DNA from: Clostridiaceae bacterium HSG29
GTDB taxonomy: Bacteria; Bacillota; Clostridia; Peptostreptococcales; Acidaminobacteraceae
Reading direction: 5' to 3'
Length of the DNA stretch: 34,586 bases
Assembly: GCA_030377915.1 (NCBI GenBank)
Contig: JAUCFZ010000010.1
Location: forward strand, 1-34,586
Part shown: positions 1 to 8,255 of the stretch, one piece after another
Position numbering within the stretch: the first letter of the stretch is position 1
Layout: each line of letters starts with the position of its first letter
The notes under the pieces: generated by a model
Told to the model about the DNA's origin: nothing
What the model saw: only the letters and a program-made list of their open reading frames with translations
Databases searched by the model: none
Made by a program: the position numbers and the translations under genes

Positions 1-81
1 TGGTTGCTTGTTCATCAAGTAATAACGATGCTGAAGAAAAAGGCGGTAAGATTGGATTGGTACTATCTACATTAAATAATC
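1..81 (+). repeat. Inverted copy of the 5' part of rbsB (exact match to 12738-12818)
   Basis: All 81 bases are the exact reverse complement of 12738-12818, where the minus-strand ribose-binding lipoprotein gene encodes residues 17 to about 44: the lipobox cysteine, the Ser/Asn-rich tether and the first strand of the sugar-binding domain. Identity stops sharply at base 82, where the remaining sequence continues as the end of a kinase gene. Here the fragment is in plus orientation and has no start region within the window. Because it is perfect and ends abruptly, I read it as an assembly or chimeric-read join at the edge of a contig. A real second rbsB copy or an inversion breakpoint cannot be excluded. 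Confidence 0.95.
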
Positions 82-978
82 ATATCTTTTTTCTCTATTA
101 TCAGCAATTGCTTTAATCAATATCAAAACAATTTCAATATCTACAAAATTCAACATTTTTTTTAAATCATTTTTATTAACTGGTACATATCCTAAAATGC
201 ATTCACTTAACATCATACCCAATGAAAAAATATCTGTTTTTTCATCAGTAATTTTTTCATTTGAAAACTGTTCATAAGGCGCATATTTTCTAGTACCTGA
301 TGAGATATAATCTGATTCAAGTGAACCTTTATATTTCGAAATACCAAAATCAATCAATACTATTTTATTATTATTCGTAATAATAATATTGCTTGGCTTT
401 AAATCTCTAAAAATAATTGGATATGGTTTCCTATTATGTAAATAGCTTAATATATCGCACAATTCAATTCCCCATTTAATTATTTGTTTCTGCGAAAAAT
501 TACCATTTTCCTTAATTAATTTATCTAAAGAAACTCCTTCAATATAATCTTCAATAATATATACTGTATTTCCTTTATAATATACATCAACAATATTAGG
601 AATTGAAATATGATTAATATTTCTAAGTATTCCTTCTTCCCTAAATAATCCCGCATTATCATAATAATTTATAACTTTTAACACCCAAAAATTGCCTAAC
701 TTTATATTCCTAACAAGATATACTTCACTCATATTTCCATAGCTAATATTCTTTTTCACTTCATATTTATCAAAAAGAATATATCCATTGACTAATTTTT
801 TTTTAGAATCCTTATGAATTATTACTTCATCATCATTTATAAAAATTGTTTCATCTAAAGTATTATTAAATATTTCAATATTAAACATTCTATTAATCCG
901 TGATTTGTTAATTGCTTTTAAAAACAAGTATATTATTATAATGAAAATAAAAATAAAATTTATAACATTATTCATCAT
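67..978 (-). CDS. Membrane-anchored Ser/Thr protein kinase, C-terminus lost at the junction
   Basis: Hanks-type protein kinase. Residues about 5-21 form one hydrophobic membrane segment, followed by a 45-residue spacer and the kinase domain from about residue 71. Visible motifs: a glycine-loop-like stretch near 79-86, VLKVI with the ATP-binding Lys101, the catalytic loop FRDLKPSN (Asp192, Asn197; Phe replaces the usual His), DFG at 210-212, APYEQ at 233-237 and the structural Asp249. It should phosphorylate Ser/Thr on cytoplasmic partners, which are unknown. The start ATG overlaps the stop of the upstream hydrolase gene by four bases (ATGA), so translation is probably coupled. The frame matches the kinase family up to EKRY near residue 299. 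The last four residues and the stop at 67-69 are read from the inverted rbsB fragment, so the true C-terminus is missing. Confidence 0.85.
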   Translation of the reverse strand: MMNNVINFIFIFIIIIYLFLKAINKSRINRMFNIEIFNNTLDETIFINDDEVIIHKDSKKKLVNGYILFDKYEVKKNISYGNMSEVYLVRNIKLGNFWVLKVINYYDNAGLFREEGILRNINHISIPNIVDVYYKGNTVYIIEDYIEGVSLDKLIKENGNFSQKQIIKWGIELCDILSYLHNRKPYPIIFRDLKPSNIIITNNNKIVLIDFGISKYKGSLESDYISSGTRKYAPYEQFSNEKITDEKTDIFSLGMMLSECILGYVPVNKNDLKKMLNFVDIEIVLILIKAIADNREKRYDYLM

Positions 979-1829
979 TTCACCAAAATATTTCTTAATT
1001 CACCAATATGTTCAATTTTACATACTACTTCATCGCCTTCCTTTAAAAATTTCGGAGGAACGAATCCCATTCCTACTCCTTCTGGTGTTCCAGACGCAAT
1101 AATATCACCTGGCATTAATGTAATTCCTTTTGATAACTCTGAAATAATATGCTCAATTCTAAAAATCATTTTTGAAGTATTTGAATTTTGTCTTATTTCC
1201 CCATTTACACTCAATAATAAATTTAAACTGCCATGATTTTCAATTTCATCCGCAGTAACAATTATTGGCCCCATTGGGCAAAATGTATCCAATGACTTCC
1301 CTCTTAACCATTGAAAATGCGTTCTTTGTAAATCTCTAGCTGTTACATCATTAATAATTGTATAGCCAAAAATATATTTATTCACATTTTCTTCATCAAC
1401 ATTACTACATTTCTTTCCTATAATTACTCCTAATTCTACTTCATAATCCACTTCATTTGTTACATCTAAATGTAATTTAATTTCTTTATTATGACCAATT
1501 GCAGGATATGCCATTTTCGAAAAATATATTGGATTTTCAGGTATACCTTCAATTTCTTTAGTAGTTTTACCTTCTAATTCCTTCGCATGTTCAACATAAT
1601 TTTTTCCTATACAAAACAAATTTCTTCTTGGATATTCAATTGGAGCAAGAATTGAAAGGGAATCCATTTTATATAGTTTTTTATTAATAAATAAATCCTG
1701 AGTTTTTAAGTTTTCAATATCATCTATAATATCAAAAATATTATCATAATCAATTTTGACAACCTCATTCTTATTATTCACCACTCCAAAATATTTAATA
1801 CCATTTTCAATAAATTTAATAATTTTCAT
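975..1829 (-). CDS. Fumarylacetoacetate hydrolase family protein (FAHD1-like)
   Basis: 284 residues, the usual length for bacterial FAH-family hydrolases, decarboxylases and isomerases that act on 2-oxo acids such as acylpyruvates, oxaloacetate or 2-hydroxyhepta-2,4-dienedioate. A small N-terminal domain (1-65) is followed by the catalytic FAH fold: CIGKNY near 73-78, the acidic metal ligands in DYEVELG (Glu130, Glu132), NDVTARD with Asp161, and the C-terminal SGTPEGVGMG loop. The metal-binding set is complete, so the enzyme is probably active. The substrate cannot be told from the sequence, and no aromatic degradation genes lie nearby. A GGAGG site lies just upstream of the ATG. The gene overlaps the kinase gene by four bases, forming a two-gene transcript, and is divergent from the beta-CASP gene. 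Confidence 0.85.
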   Translation of the reverse strand: MKIIKFIENGIKYFGVVNNKNEVVKIDYDNIFDIIDDIENLKTQDLFINKKLYKMDSLSILAPIEYPRRNLFCIGKNYVEHAKELEGKTTKEIEGIPENPIYFSKMAYPAIGHNKEIKLHLDVTNEVDYEVELGVIIGKKCSNVDEENVNKYIFGYTIINDVTARDLQRTHFQWLRGKSLDTFCPMGPIIVTADEIENHGSLNLLLSVNGEIRQNSNTSKMIFRIEHIISELSKGITLMPGDIIASGTPEGVGMGFVPPKFLKEGDEVVCKIEHIGELRNILVK

Positions 1830-1979
1830 TTTTTACCTCCAATTAATTCCATCTTTAAATTCATACCAAATGAAACATAATTTAAACTATTATTTTTATT
1901 TTTTTACTTACTTAAATAAGAATTAATTTATTTTATTATAAATATTTTTTTTGGGTATATAAAGCCTAGAGGTGATTAT
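1830..1979. promoter_or_regulatory. Divergent intergenic region between FAH and beta-CASP genes
   Basis: This 150-base, very AT-rich gap must hold promoters for both directions. I see the ribosome-binding sites (GGAGG for the minus gene near 1836-1841; AGAGGTGA for the plus gene near 1968-1974). Several TATAAA-like blocks occur between 1935 and 1963, but no convincing -35/-10 pair stands out. Confidence 0.4.
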
Positions 1980-3353
1980 ATGAAAATAACATTTTTAGGA
2001 GCAACAGGCACAGTCACAGGTTCATGCTATTTACTTGAAACATCCGGCCTTAAAATCCTTATAGATTTCGGACTATACCAAGAAGAGAATGAGGATAATA
2101 GTGAAATAAGTTTTAATCCAAAGGAAATCGATGCAGTTCTTTTAACACATTCGCATATTGATCACGTTGGAAGAATTCCACTACTGTTTAAAAAAGGTTT
2201 TAAAGGTAAAGTATATTGCACAAATCAAACAAAAGAATTAGCTGTAATTATGTTAAAAGATAGTGCTAATATTCAGGAAAGAGCTACGGAACTCGAAAAT
2301 GAAAGTAGAATTAAAGCAGGACTTGATAAAAAGGAACCACTTTACAATACCGAAGATGTAGAAATTAGTTTATCCTATTTCTATCCAATTCCGTTTAATA
2401 AAAAAGAATCATTTAAAAATATCATATTTGAGTTTATTGAAGCAGGTCATATTCTTGGAGCAGCATCAATTCTAGTTGATGTAAAAGAAAACACATATCA
2501 TGAAACGATTTGTTTTTCAGGCGATTTAGGAAATAGTGGTAATCTTCTTCTTGATCCACCAAAATTCAATGGAGAATGTGATTATCTTGTTATGGAATCA
2601 ACATATGGAAATAGAGTTCATGAAGATGTAAAATTAAGAAGCGAAAAACTAGGTGATATTTTATTAGATATTTACAACAATAAGGAAATAGGAATTATAC
2701 CTACTTTCTCATTAGGAAGAACACAAAATATAATTCTAGAATTAAAAAAATTATTAAAAACAGATAAATATAGAGCATTAAATAGTCTTCCTATTTACAT
2801 TGATAGTCCACTTGGAATGAAAGCCACAACAATTTATGAAAATAACAAGGAAGCATTAAAAAATAATTTAGTAAACGATTCAAATTTATTTCATCTTGAT
2901 AACGCACATTTCTTAGAAGAATTAAAAGAAACTTTTACCGTTATTAGATCTGATAATCCAAAATTAATAATATCATCAAGTGGAATGTGTAATGGCGGAA
3001 AAATAATGTTTTATTTAAAAGAATTTTTAAAAAGTAACTTAACTAATATAATTTTTATTGGATATCAAGCAGAAAACACACTTGGAAGGAAAATTCTTGA
3101 AAAAAACACTTCAGTTTTTATTAATAAAAAAGAGTATAAGGTAAATGCAAAAATTCATAAAATAAATGGTTATTCTGCACACGCTGATCAAACTGATTTA
3201 ATTAATTTCGTAACGAATTTAAAAAAATCTCCTGATATTATTTTTATTACTCATGGTGAAAATGATTCTAGAGAAATATTAAAAGAAAAATTAGCTGAAA
3301 AAGGTTATAGAAATATCATTTTACCTGAAAAAAACAAGCAAATCCAAATGTAA
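1980..3353 (+). CDS. Beta-CASP metallo-beta-lactamase-fold RNA exonuclease-like protein
   Basis: 457 residues with the complete MBL/beta-CASP/RMMBL layout. The metal site HSHIDH lies at 57-62, the further ligands are GHILGA (His157) and SGDLG (Asp182), followed by ESTYGNR at the entry to the beta-CASP domain (about 205-370). SSSGMCNGG and IGYQAENTLG come next, with the RMMBL part carrying GYSAHAD near residue 400 and THGE near 425. Family members are zinc-dependent nucleases related to CPSF-73 and are usually annotated as RNA-specific exonucleases in bacteria. It is cytoplasmic, with no signal peptide. It stands alone on the plus strand, with its own AGAGGTGA ribosome-binding site and a hairpin terminator after the stop. 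RNA as substrate is inferred from the family. Confidence 0.9.
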   Translation: MKITFLGATGTVTGSCYLLETSGLKILIDFGLYQEENEDNSEISFNPKEIDAVLLTHSHIDHVGRIPLLFKKGFKGKVYCTNQTKELAVIMLKDSANIQERATELENESRIKAGLDKKEPLYNTEDVEISLSYFYPIPFNKKESFKNIIFEFIEAGHILGAASILVDVKENTYHETICFSGDLGNSGNLLLDPPKFNGECDYLVMESTYGNRVHEDVKLRSEKLGDILLDIYNNKEIGIIPTFSLGRTQNIILELKKLLKTDKYRALNSLPIYIDSPLGMKATTIYENNKEALKNNLVNDSNLFHLDNAHFLEELKETFTVIRSDNPKLIISSSGMCNGGKIMFYLKEFLKSNLTNIIFIGYQAENTLGRKILEKNTSVFINKKEYKVNAKIHKINGYSAHADQTDLINFVTNLKKSPDIIFITHGENDSREILKEKLAEKGYRNIILPEKNKQIQM

Positions 3354-3387
3354 ATCTCATTACTTTCTACTTTTAATTTACCATAAT

Positions 3388-3425
3388 AATAGGTTATTAG
3401 GTTTTCCTTAATAGCCTATTTTATA
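3388..3425 (+). terminator. Hairpin after the beta-CASP gene
   Basis: An inverted repeat of about 14 bp with a TTTT loop (arms 3388-3401 and 3406-3420, one wobble and one bulge) is followed by a short T-rich stretch. It lies 34 bases after the plus-strand stop, where an intrinsic terminator would be expected. The U-tract is weak. Confidence 0.6.
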
Positions 3426-3605
3426 TTCTAAAATTTCTATATTTACTTTATTCCTAGGAAAAAGTTGTGATTGTTTGCTAAGATGTAATTAATAAGTAAG
3501 TTATTATATATGAAAAGAAAAATAACGCTTTTAAAAAACTTTTGAGATAGCGGTAAAATAAAATCGATTCTTTTATATGCTGCACATTTAATTGGAAAAT
3601 AAATT

Positions 3606-3646
3606 AAAAAACGAGATATCATTTTTATATGATAACTCGTTTTTTT
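3606..3646. terminator. Strong bidirectional hairpin terminator
   Basis: Arms AAACGAGATATCAT and ATGATAACTCGTTT pair over 13 of 14 positions around a small AT loop. The stem is flanked by an A-run on the left and a T-run on the right, so it has a U-tract in either direction. It lies 11 bases beyond the stop of the minus-strand HAD gene and probably ends that transcript. Confidence 0.85.
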
Positions 3647-3656
3647 AATATTTTTA

Positions 3657-4124
3657 TTATTTTCTAAGTATTGCAACTAATTTTTTAGGTTCTTCAATCA
3701 TTTCGAAAAAATGGTTAATATCTTTTAATAAAAAATCTGCATTATTTAATGCTTTTAAGGAAACACCTTCGTCATTTAAAATAGCCACTGAAATAATTGC
3801 TTCTTTTAGCATCAATTCATCATTTCTACCATTACCTAATGCAATTGTTTTATTAGATCCAACTTCTTCTACAAATTCTTTTTTCTGAATCGTTCCATCT
3901 ATGCTATCAATAATATGAATATTCACATCAGTATTTTTAAAAGCTCTTTTCACTGTATTAAAAGTATCTGCAGTAATAATAGTAACGTTAAATGATTCGG
4001 CTAATTTTACTATTTTTTCAAGAATACCATTAATTATTTCGCCATTTATTGCAATTGTTCCGTTATAATCGAATACAATATTTTCTATTTCATATTTCCC
4101 TGTCTCCGGTACATTAATTACCAT
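3657..4124 (-). CDS. Small HAD-family protein (soluble P-type-ATPase-like, COG4087 type)
   Basis: 155 residues, essentially just the HAD Rossmann core without a cap. Motif I is DYNGT (nucleophile Asp19; Asn21 replaces the usual second Asp), motif II is TADT (Thr51), lysines at 81-82 fit motif III, and GNGRND (97-102) is motif IV. The stand-alone P-domain-like proteins grouped as COG4087 have this look. P-type ATPases also lack the second Asp of motif I, so a phosphatase role is less certain than phosphoryl transfer or another activity. The substrate is unknown. AAGGAG lies ten bases upstream of the ATG. The gene starts three bases after the possible SRPBCC gene, so the two probably form one unit. 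Confidence 0.75.
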   Translation of the reverse strand: MVINVPETGKYEIENIVFDYNGTIAINGEIINGILEKIVKLAESFNVTIITADTFNTVKRAFKNTDVNIHIIDSIDGTIQKKEFVEEVGSNKTIALGNGRNDELMLKEAIISVAILNDEGVSLKALNNADFLLKDINHFFEMIEEPKKLVAILRK

Positions 4125-4127
4125 TTT

Positions 4128-4589
4128 CTACAGGCTCCTTCCAGTTAATTTTGTAAGAGTTAAATCTCCATCTTGAATTACCCAATCTTTATTAAAATAA
4201 TATCTTAATGATTCTAACGATTCTTTCCAAAATACATTATAAAAGTTCATATATTTTTTATCTAAATTTCTATGTATTAAATGTATTTCCACACAATTTA
4301 CAGCTCTCGCAGAACAAGTCATAAAATTAATTTCAACTTCAGAATTAATATTTTTTTCTTTTTCAATCCAGTTAATAATAATTTTTCTTTCATATTCTTT
4401 TTTAGTAATTATACTGTCAGATGTATTTATTTTAAAACTATTATGATTAATTTCTATTTCAAAATTTTCCTTATCAATTAAAATATTTTCGCTTAACCAT
4501 AACTTTAATTTCTCTTCAATTGTGAACATTCTATATGCTTCAAGTAAATTGCAGTATAATCTAATTGATCTATGAACAAACTTTTCCAT
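4128..4589 (-). CDS. Uncharacterised protein, possibly SRPBCC (AHSA1-like) fold
   Basis: I do not recognise this 153-residue protein with certainty. It is soluble, with no signal peptide or membrane segment. An early EEKLKLWLSE stretch, alternating strands in the middle, and a C-terminal WKESLESLRYYF helix resemble SRPBCC/AHSA1 proteins, where a tryptophan-rich helix closes a hydrophobic pocket. That is a pattern impression, not a proven match. AGAGGTGA lies just upstream of the ATG. It is tightly followed by the HAD gene and sits after the PFOR terminator, so it may be expressed by read-through from PFOR. Confidence 0.55.
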   Translation of the reverse strand: MEKFVHRSIRLYCNLLEAYRMFTIEEKLKLWLSENILIDKENFEIEINHNSFKINTSDSIITKKEYERKIIINWIEKEKNINSEVEINFMTCSARAVNCVEIHLIHRNLDKKYMNFYNVFWKESLESLRYYFNKDWVIQDGDLTLTKLTGRSL

Positions 4590-4608
4590 ATTTCACCTCT
4601 TATAAAAT

Positions 4609-4633
4609 AAGGGCAGGCTAATAGCCTGCCCTT
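4609..4633 (-). terminator. Terminator after PFOR
   Basis: An 11-bp perfect stem (AAGGGCAGGCT with AGCCTGCCCTT) around the loop AAT begins just after the PFOR stop. On the minus strand it is followed by TTATTTTAT, a moderate U-tract. It lies between PFOR and the next gene and probably separates their expression. Confidence 0.8.
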
Positions 4634-4640
4634 TATATTA

Positions 4641-7600
4641 TTAGTATTCCATTTCTGCCAATCTTCTGTATCCGTCATATCTTTCTTTTGCTTCTTTTTC
4701 AGCTTTAACAAATAACTCTTTAGCAATTTCAGGGAACTGATTTTGTAAAGTAGTATATCTGATTTCGCCTTGTAAGAATTCTTGGAAATCTGCTTTTGGT
4801 GGCTTAGAATCAAGTACAAATGGATTCTTTCCTGCTTCTTTTAATTCAGGAATAAATCTCCATAAGTGCCAGTATCCAGCTTCAACAGCTTCTTTCTCTC
4901 TAGAAACACTATGTCCCATTCCTGATTTTAATCCGTGAGCAATACATGGAGCATAAGCAATGATTAATGATGGTCCATCATATGCTTCAGCTTCTTTTAT
5001 TACTTTCATAAAGTGTGCATCACTTGCGCCAAGTGCTACTTGTGCAACATATACATAACCATATGAAGAAGAAATTAAACCAAGGTCTTTTTTCTTAGTT
5101 CTCATACCAGCAGCAGCAAATTTAGCAACTGCAGCAGTTGGAGTTGATTTAGAAGCTTGTCCACCAGTATTAGAATATACTTCTGTATCAAATACTAATA
5201 CATTAACATCTTCATTTGCAGCTAATACGTGATCAAGTCCACCGTATCCGATATCATATGACCATCCGTCTCCACCAAGAATCCATAATGATTTCTTAGT
5301 AAATACATCTTCATTTTTCACAACATAATCAAATAATTCTTTTGCTTCAGCTGGAACTTCAGTATTAAATAATGCTTTAACAGCTTCGCCAGCAGCTTGA
5401 GAACCTTCGCCATTTTCATAGTTTTCTAACCAGTTATTTAATGCAGCTTTTAAATCAGCAGCAATATCTAAATTAACTAATTCTTCAACTTTAGCTTTTA
5501 ATGTATCTCTAACAACAGTCATTCCAACTTTCATACCAAAACCATATTCAGCATTATCTTCAAATAAAGAGTTAGCCCATGCTGGACCATGTCCTTTATC
5601 ATTCTTAGTAAATACTGTATTAGGAGCAGTTCCACCCCAAATTGATGAACAACCTGTAGCATTAGCTATAACCATTCTATCACCAAATAATTGAGTAACA
5701 GCTTTTAAGTATGGAGTCTCACCACAACCAGCACATGCTCCAGAGAACTCAAATAATGGTTTTTCAAATTGAGAACCTTTAACACTATATTTATTACCCA
5801 TTGCATTTTTCTTCTCAGGTAAGTTAACAGAATAATTGAAGTTTGCTTGCTCATCTAATTGAGTAGCAAATTCTTTCATTTCTAAAGAATTAACTGGACA
5901 TTCAGTAACACAAACTCCACAACCAGTACAGTCATCAATTGAAACTGAAATTCTATATTGTAATCCTTCTAATGCTTTACCATTTGCTTTTTTAACAATC
6001 ATTCCTTCAGGAGCATTTGCAACTTCTTCATCAGTATATAAATATGGTCTTATTGCTGCATGAGGACAAACCATTGAACATTTATTACATTGAATACAAG
6101 TTTCAACATCCCAACTAGGAACATTTACTGCTACACCACGTTTTTCAAATGCTGATGCGCCTTGCTCAAATGTACCATCTTCTTGTCCAACAAATGTTGA
6201 AACTGGAAGATCGTCACCTTTTAATCTACCAATTGGAACAACAATGTTTTTAACGTAATCTGGTAAGTCTGATTCAACTTCTTCTTTAGCTTCAACAGTT
6301 ACATTTGCCCATTCGTTTGGAACGTCAATAGCAACAATTGAATCAACAGCAGCATCTACAGCTTTCCAGTTCATTTCAACAATGTTCATACCTTTTTTAC
6401 CGTAAGTTTTTTCAATTGCTTCTTTTAATAATCTAAGAGATTCATCAACATCAATAATTTCAGCTAATTTAAAGAAAGCAGCTTGCATTACCATGTTAAT
6501 TCTTCCACCTAAACCAACTTCTTCAGCAATTTTAGTTCCGTTAATAATAAAGAACTTAATATTTTTTTCAGCAAGATATTTTTTCATATCTGCTGGTAAT
6601 TTTTCTTCTAATTCAGATGCATCCCATTTACAGTTAAGTAAGAATGTTCCGTTTTCATCTAAACCATCTAATACATCATAATTTCCAACATATGATTGGT
6701 TATGACATGCAACATAATTTGCATTATCTACTAAATAAGTAGATCTAATTCTATCTTTTCCAAATCTTAAGTGAGATACTGTTACTCCACCAGATTTTTT
6801 AGAGTCATATGAGAAATAAGCTTGAGCATATAAATCAGTATTATCACCGATAATTTTAATTGCATTTTTATTAGCTCCAACTGTACCATCTGCACCTAAT
6901 CCCCAGAATTTACATCTTGTTCTGTCAACTGGCTCAGCCATAATAGTTTCTTTTACATCTAATGATAAGAAAGTAACGTCGTCATTAATTCCAACAGTAA
7001 ATTCTTTTTTCATATCTTCAGCATCTAAATTATCAAATACAGCTTTAATGTGAGAAGGATTAGTTTCTTTTGAGCTTAATCCATAACGACCAGCTACAAT
7101 TAAAGGTCTATCTTCAACATCATAATATGCTGATTGAATATCTTTAAATAATGGTTCTCCAGCAGAACCCGGCTCTTTAGTTCTGTCTAATACAGCAATT
7201 TTCTTAACTGTAGAAGGCATAACATCAAACATATACTCTTTAACAAATGGTCTGTATAATCTAACTTTTAATATACCAACTTTTTCGCCTCTTGCCATCA
7301 TATAATCTACAGCTTCTTCAGCAGCTTCTAATGCAGAACCCATTGCAATTATTACTTTATCAGCATCTGCTGCTCCATAATAGTTAAACGGCTTATAATC
7401 TCTACCAGTAAGCTCACTAATTTTTTTCATATTTTTTACAACTGCTTCAGGAACAGCATCATAAAATGGGTTGCAAGCTTCTCTTGCTTGGAAGAATATA
7501 TCTGGGTTTTGAGCAGTACCTCTAGTTACAGGATGCTCAGGATTTAATGCTCTTCTTCTAAATTCATTAACTTTATCAAAATCAACTAATTCAGCTAAAT

Positions 7601-8171
7601 CATCATAATCTAATAATTCAATTTTTTGAATAGCATGAGAAGTTCTAAATCCATCAAAGAAATGTACAAATGGAACTCTAGTGTCAATAGCAGTTAAATG
7701 TGCAACCGCACCTAAATCCATAACTTCTTGAATAGAAGCAGAAGATAATAATCCAAATCCTGTTTGTCTTACTGCCATAACATCTGAATGATCTCCAAAT
7801 ATTGATAATGCTTGAGTTGCTATAGAACGTGCACTAACATGCATAACTCCTGGTAATAACTCTCCAGCAACTTTGTACATGTTAGGAATCATTAATAATA
7901 AACCTTGTGAAGCAGTATAAGTACTAGTTAAAGCTCCACCTTGTAAAGCGCCATGGAATGATCCAGATGCTCCACCCTCTGATTGTAATTCGCTAACTTT
8001 TACTGTGTTTCCAAAAATATTTTTTCTACCATAAGCTGCCCATTCATCAACATGCTCAGCCATTGGAGAAGATGGAGTAATCGGGAATATTGCAGCAACA
8101 TCTGTAAACGCATATGATACGTGTGCAGCAGCAGTATTACCATCCATTGTTTTCATTACTTTTTTACCCAT
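4641..8171 (-). CDS. nifJ: Pyruvate:ferredoxin (flavodoxin) oxidoreductase
   Basis: A single-chain PFOR of 1176 residues, full length for the family. It oxidises pyruvate with CoA to acetyl-CoA and CO2 and reduces ferredoxin, in the cytoplasm. Domain order: N-terminal pyrimidine-binding domain (FPITPSSPMAE near 30-40), transketolase C-like domain (about 260-400), EKR domain, an 8Fe-8S ferredoxin domain with CIQCNKC near 691 and CTGCGVC near 749, then the TPP domain with CAGCGE near 810 (cluster-binding cysteines), GDGWSYDIGYGG near 970, and a final cluster Cys in APCIAHG. All key residues are present. GGAGG precedes the ATG, and a perfect sigma-A promoter and a hairpin terminator bracket the gene, so it is a single-gene unit that is probably highly expressed. 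It is the central carbon link for the fermentation genes in this window. Confidence 0.98.
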   Translation of the reverse strand: MGKKVMKTMDGNTAAAHVSYAFTDVAAIFPITPSSPMAEHVDEWAAYGRKNIFGNTVKVSELQSEGGASGSFHGALQGGALTSTYTASQGLLLMIPNMYKVAGELLPGVMHVSARSIATQALSIFGDHSDVMAVRQTGFGLLSSASIQEVMDLGAVAHLTAIDTRVPFVHFFDGFRTSHAIQKIELLDYDDLAELVDFDKVNEFRRRALNPEHPVTRGTAQNPDIFFQAREACNPFYDAVPEAVVKNMKKISELTGRDYKPFNYYGAADADKVIIAMGSALEAAEEAVDYMMARGEKVGILKVRLYRPFVKEYMFDVMPSTVKKIAVLDRTKEPGSAGEPLFKDIQSAYYDVEDRPLIVAGRYGLSSKETNPSHIKAVFDNLDAEDMKKEFTVGINDDVTFLSLDVKETIMAEPVDRTRCKFWGLGADGTVGANKNAIKIIGDNTDLYAQAYFSYDSKKSGGVTVSHLRFGKDRIRSTYLVDNANYVACHNQSYVGNYDVLDGLDENGTFLLNCKWDASELEEKLPADMKKYLAEKNIKFFIINGTKIAEEVGLGGRINMVMQAAFFKLAEIIDVDESLRLLKEAIEKTYGKKGMNIVEMNWKAVDAAVDSIVAIDVPNEWANVTVEAKEEVESDLPDYVKNIVVPIGRLKGDDLPVSTFVGQEDGTFEQGASAFEKRGVAVNVPSWDVETCIQCNKCSMVCPHAAIRPYLYTDEEVANAPEGMIVKKANGKALEGLQYRISVSIDDCTGCGVCVTECPVNSLEMKEFATQLDEQANFNYSVNLPEKKNAMGNKYSVKGSQFEKPLFEFSGACAGCGETPYLKAVTQLFGDRMVIANATGCSSIWGGTAPNTVFTKNDKGHGPAWANSLFEDNAEYGFGMKVGMTVVRDTLKAKVEELVNLDIAADLKAALNNWLENYENGEGSQAAGEAVKALFNTEVPAEAKELFDYVVKNEDVFTKKSLWILGGDGWSYDIGYGGLDHVLAANEDVNVLVFDTEVYSNTGGQASKSTPTAAVAKFAAAGMRTKKKDLGLISSSYGYVYVAQVALGASDAHFMKVIKEAEAYDGPSLIIAYAPCIAHGLKSGMGHSVSREKEAVEAGYWHLWRFIPELKEAGKNPFVLDSKPPKADFQEFLQGEIRYTTLQNQFPEIAKELFVKAEKEAKERYDGYRRLAEMEY

Positions 8172-8219
8172 TTGTATCCTCCTTATTTATTACTATACAT
8201 ACTAAACTCTACATATTCC

Positions 8220-8248
8220 ATTATAGTATACAATATACAAAGTGTCAA
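8220..8248 (-). promoter_or_regulatory. Perfect consensus sigma-A promoter of PFOR
   Basis: On the minus strand TTGACA (8243-8248) is followed by exactly 17 bases and TATAAT (8220-8225). Both hexamers match the consensus fully. Transcription would start near 8212, giving a leader of about 40 bases before the PFOR ATG. It begins only a few bases after the stop of the preceding gene. Confidence 0.9.
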
Positions 8249-8255
8249 TGCTTTG

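Larger units (their letters stand above)
3354..3656. other. Gene-free gap between convergent genes
   Basis: This 303-base gap holds the terminator of the plus-strand beta-CASP gene (3388-3425) and the strong hairpin ending the minus-strand HAD gene (3606-3646). The 180 bases between them are AT-rich with no ribosome-binding site, no credible reading frame and no repeat. Confidence 0.6.

Noticed and set aside
3443-3676. Minus-strand frame of 77 codons after the HAD gene
   Set aside because: It runs through the strong terminator hairpin at 3606-3646 and overlaps the HAD gene end; no ribosome-binding site.
4505-4819. Minus-strand frame overlapping the PFOR C-terminus
   Set aside because: Out-of-frame shadow that reads through the PFOR terminator; the conserved PFOR frame and the SRPBCC-like frame explain the region.
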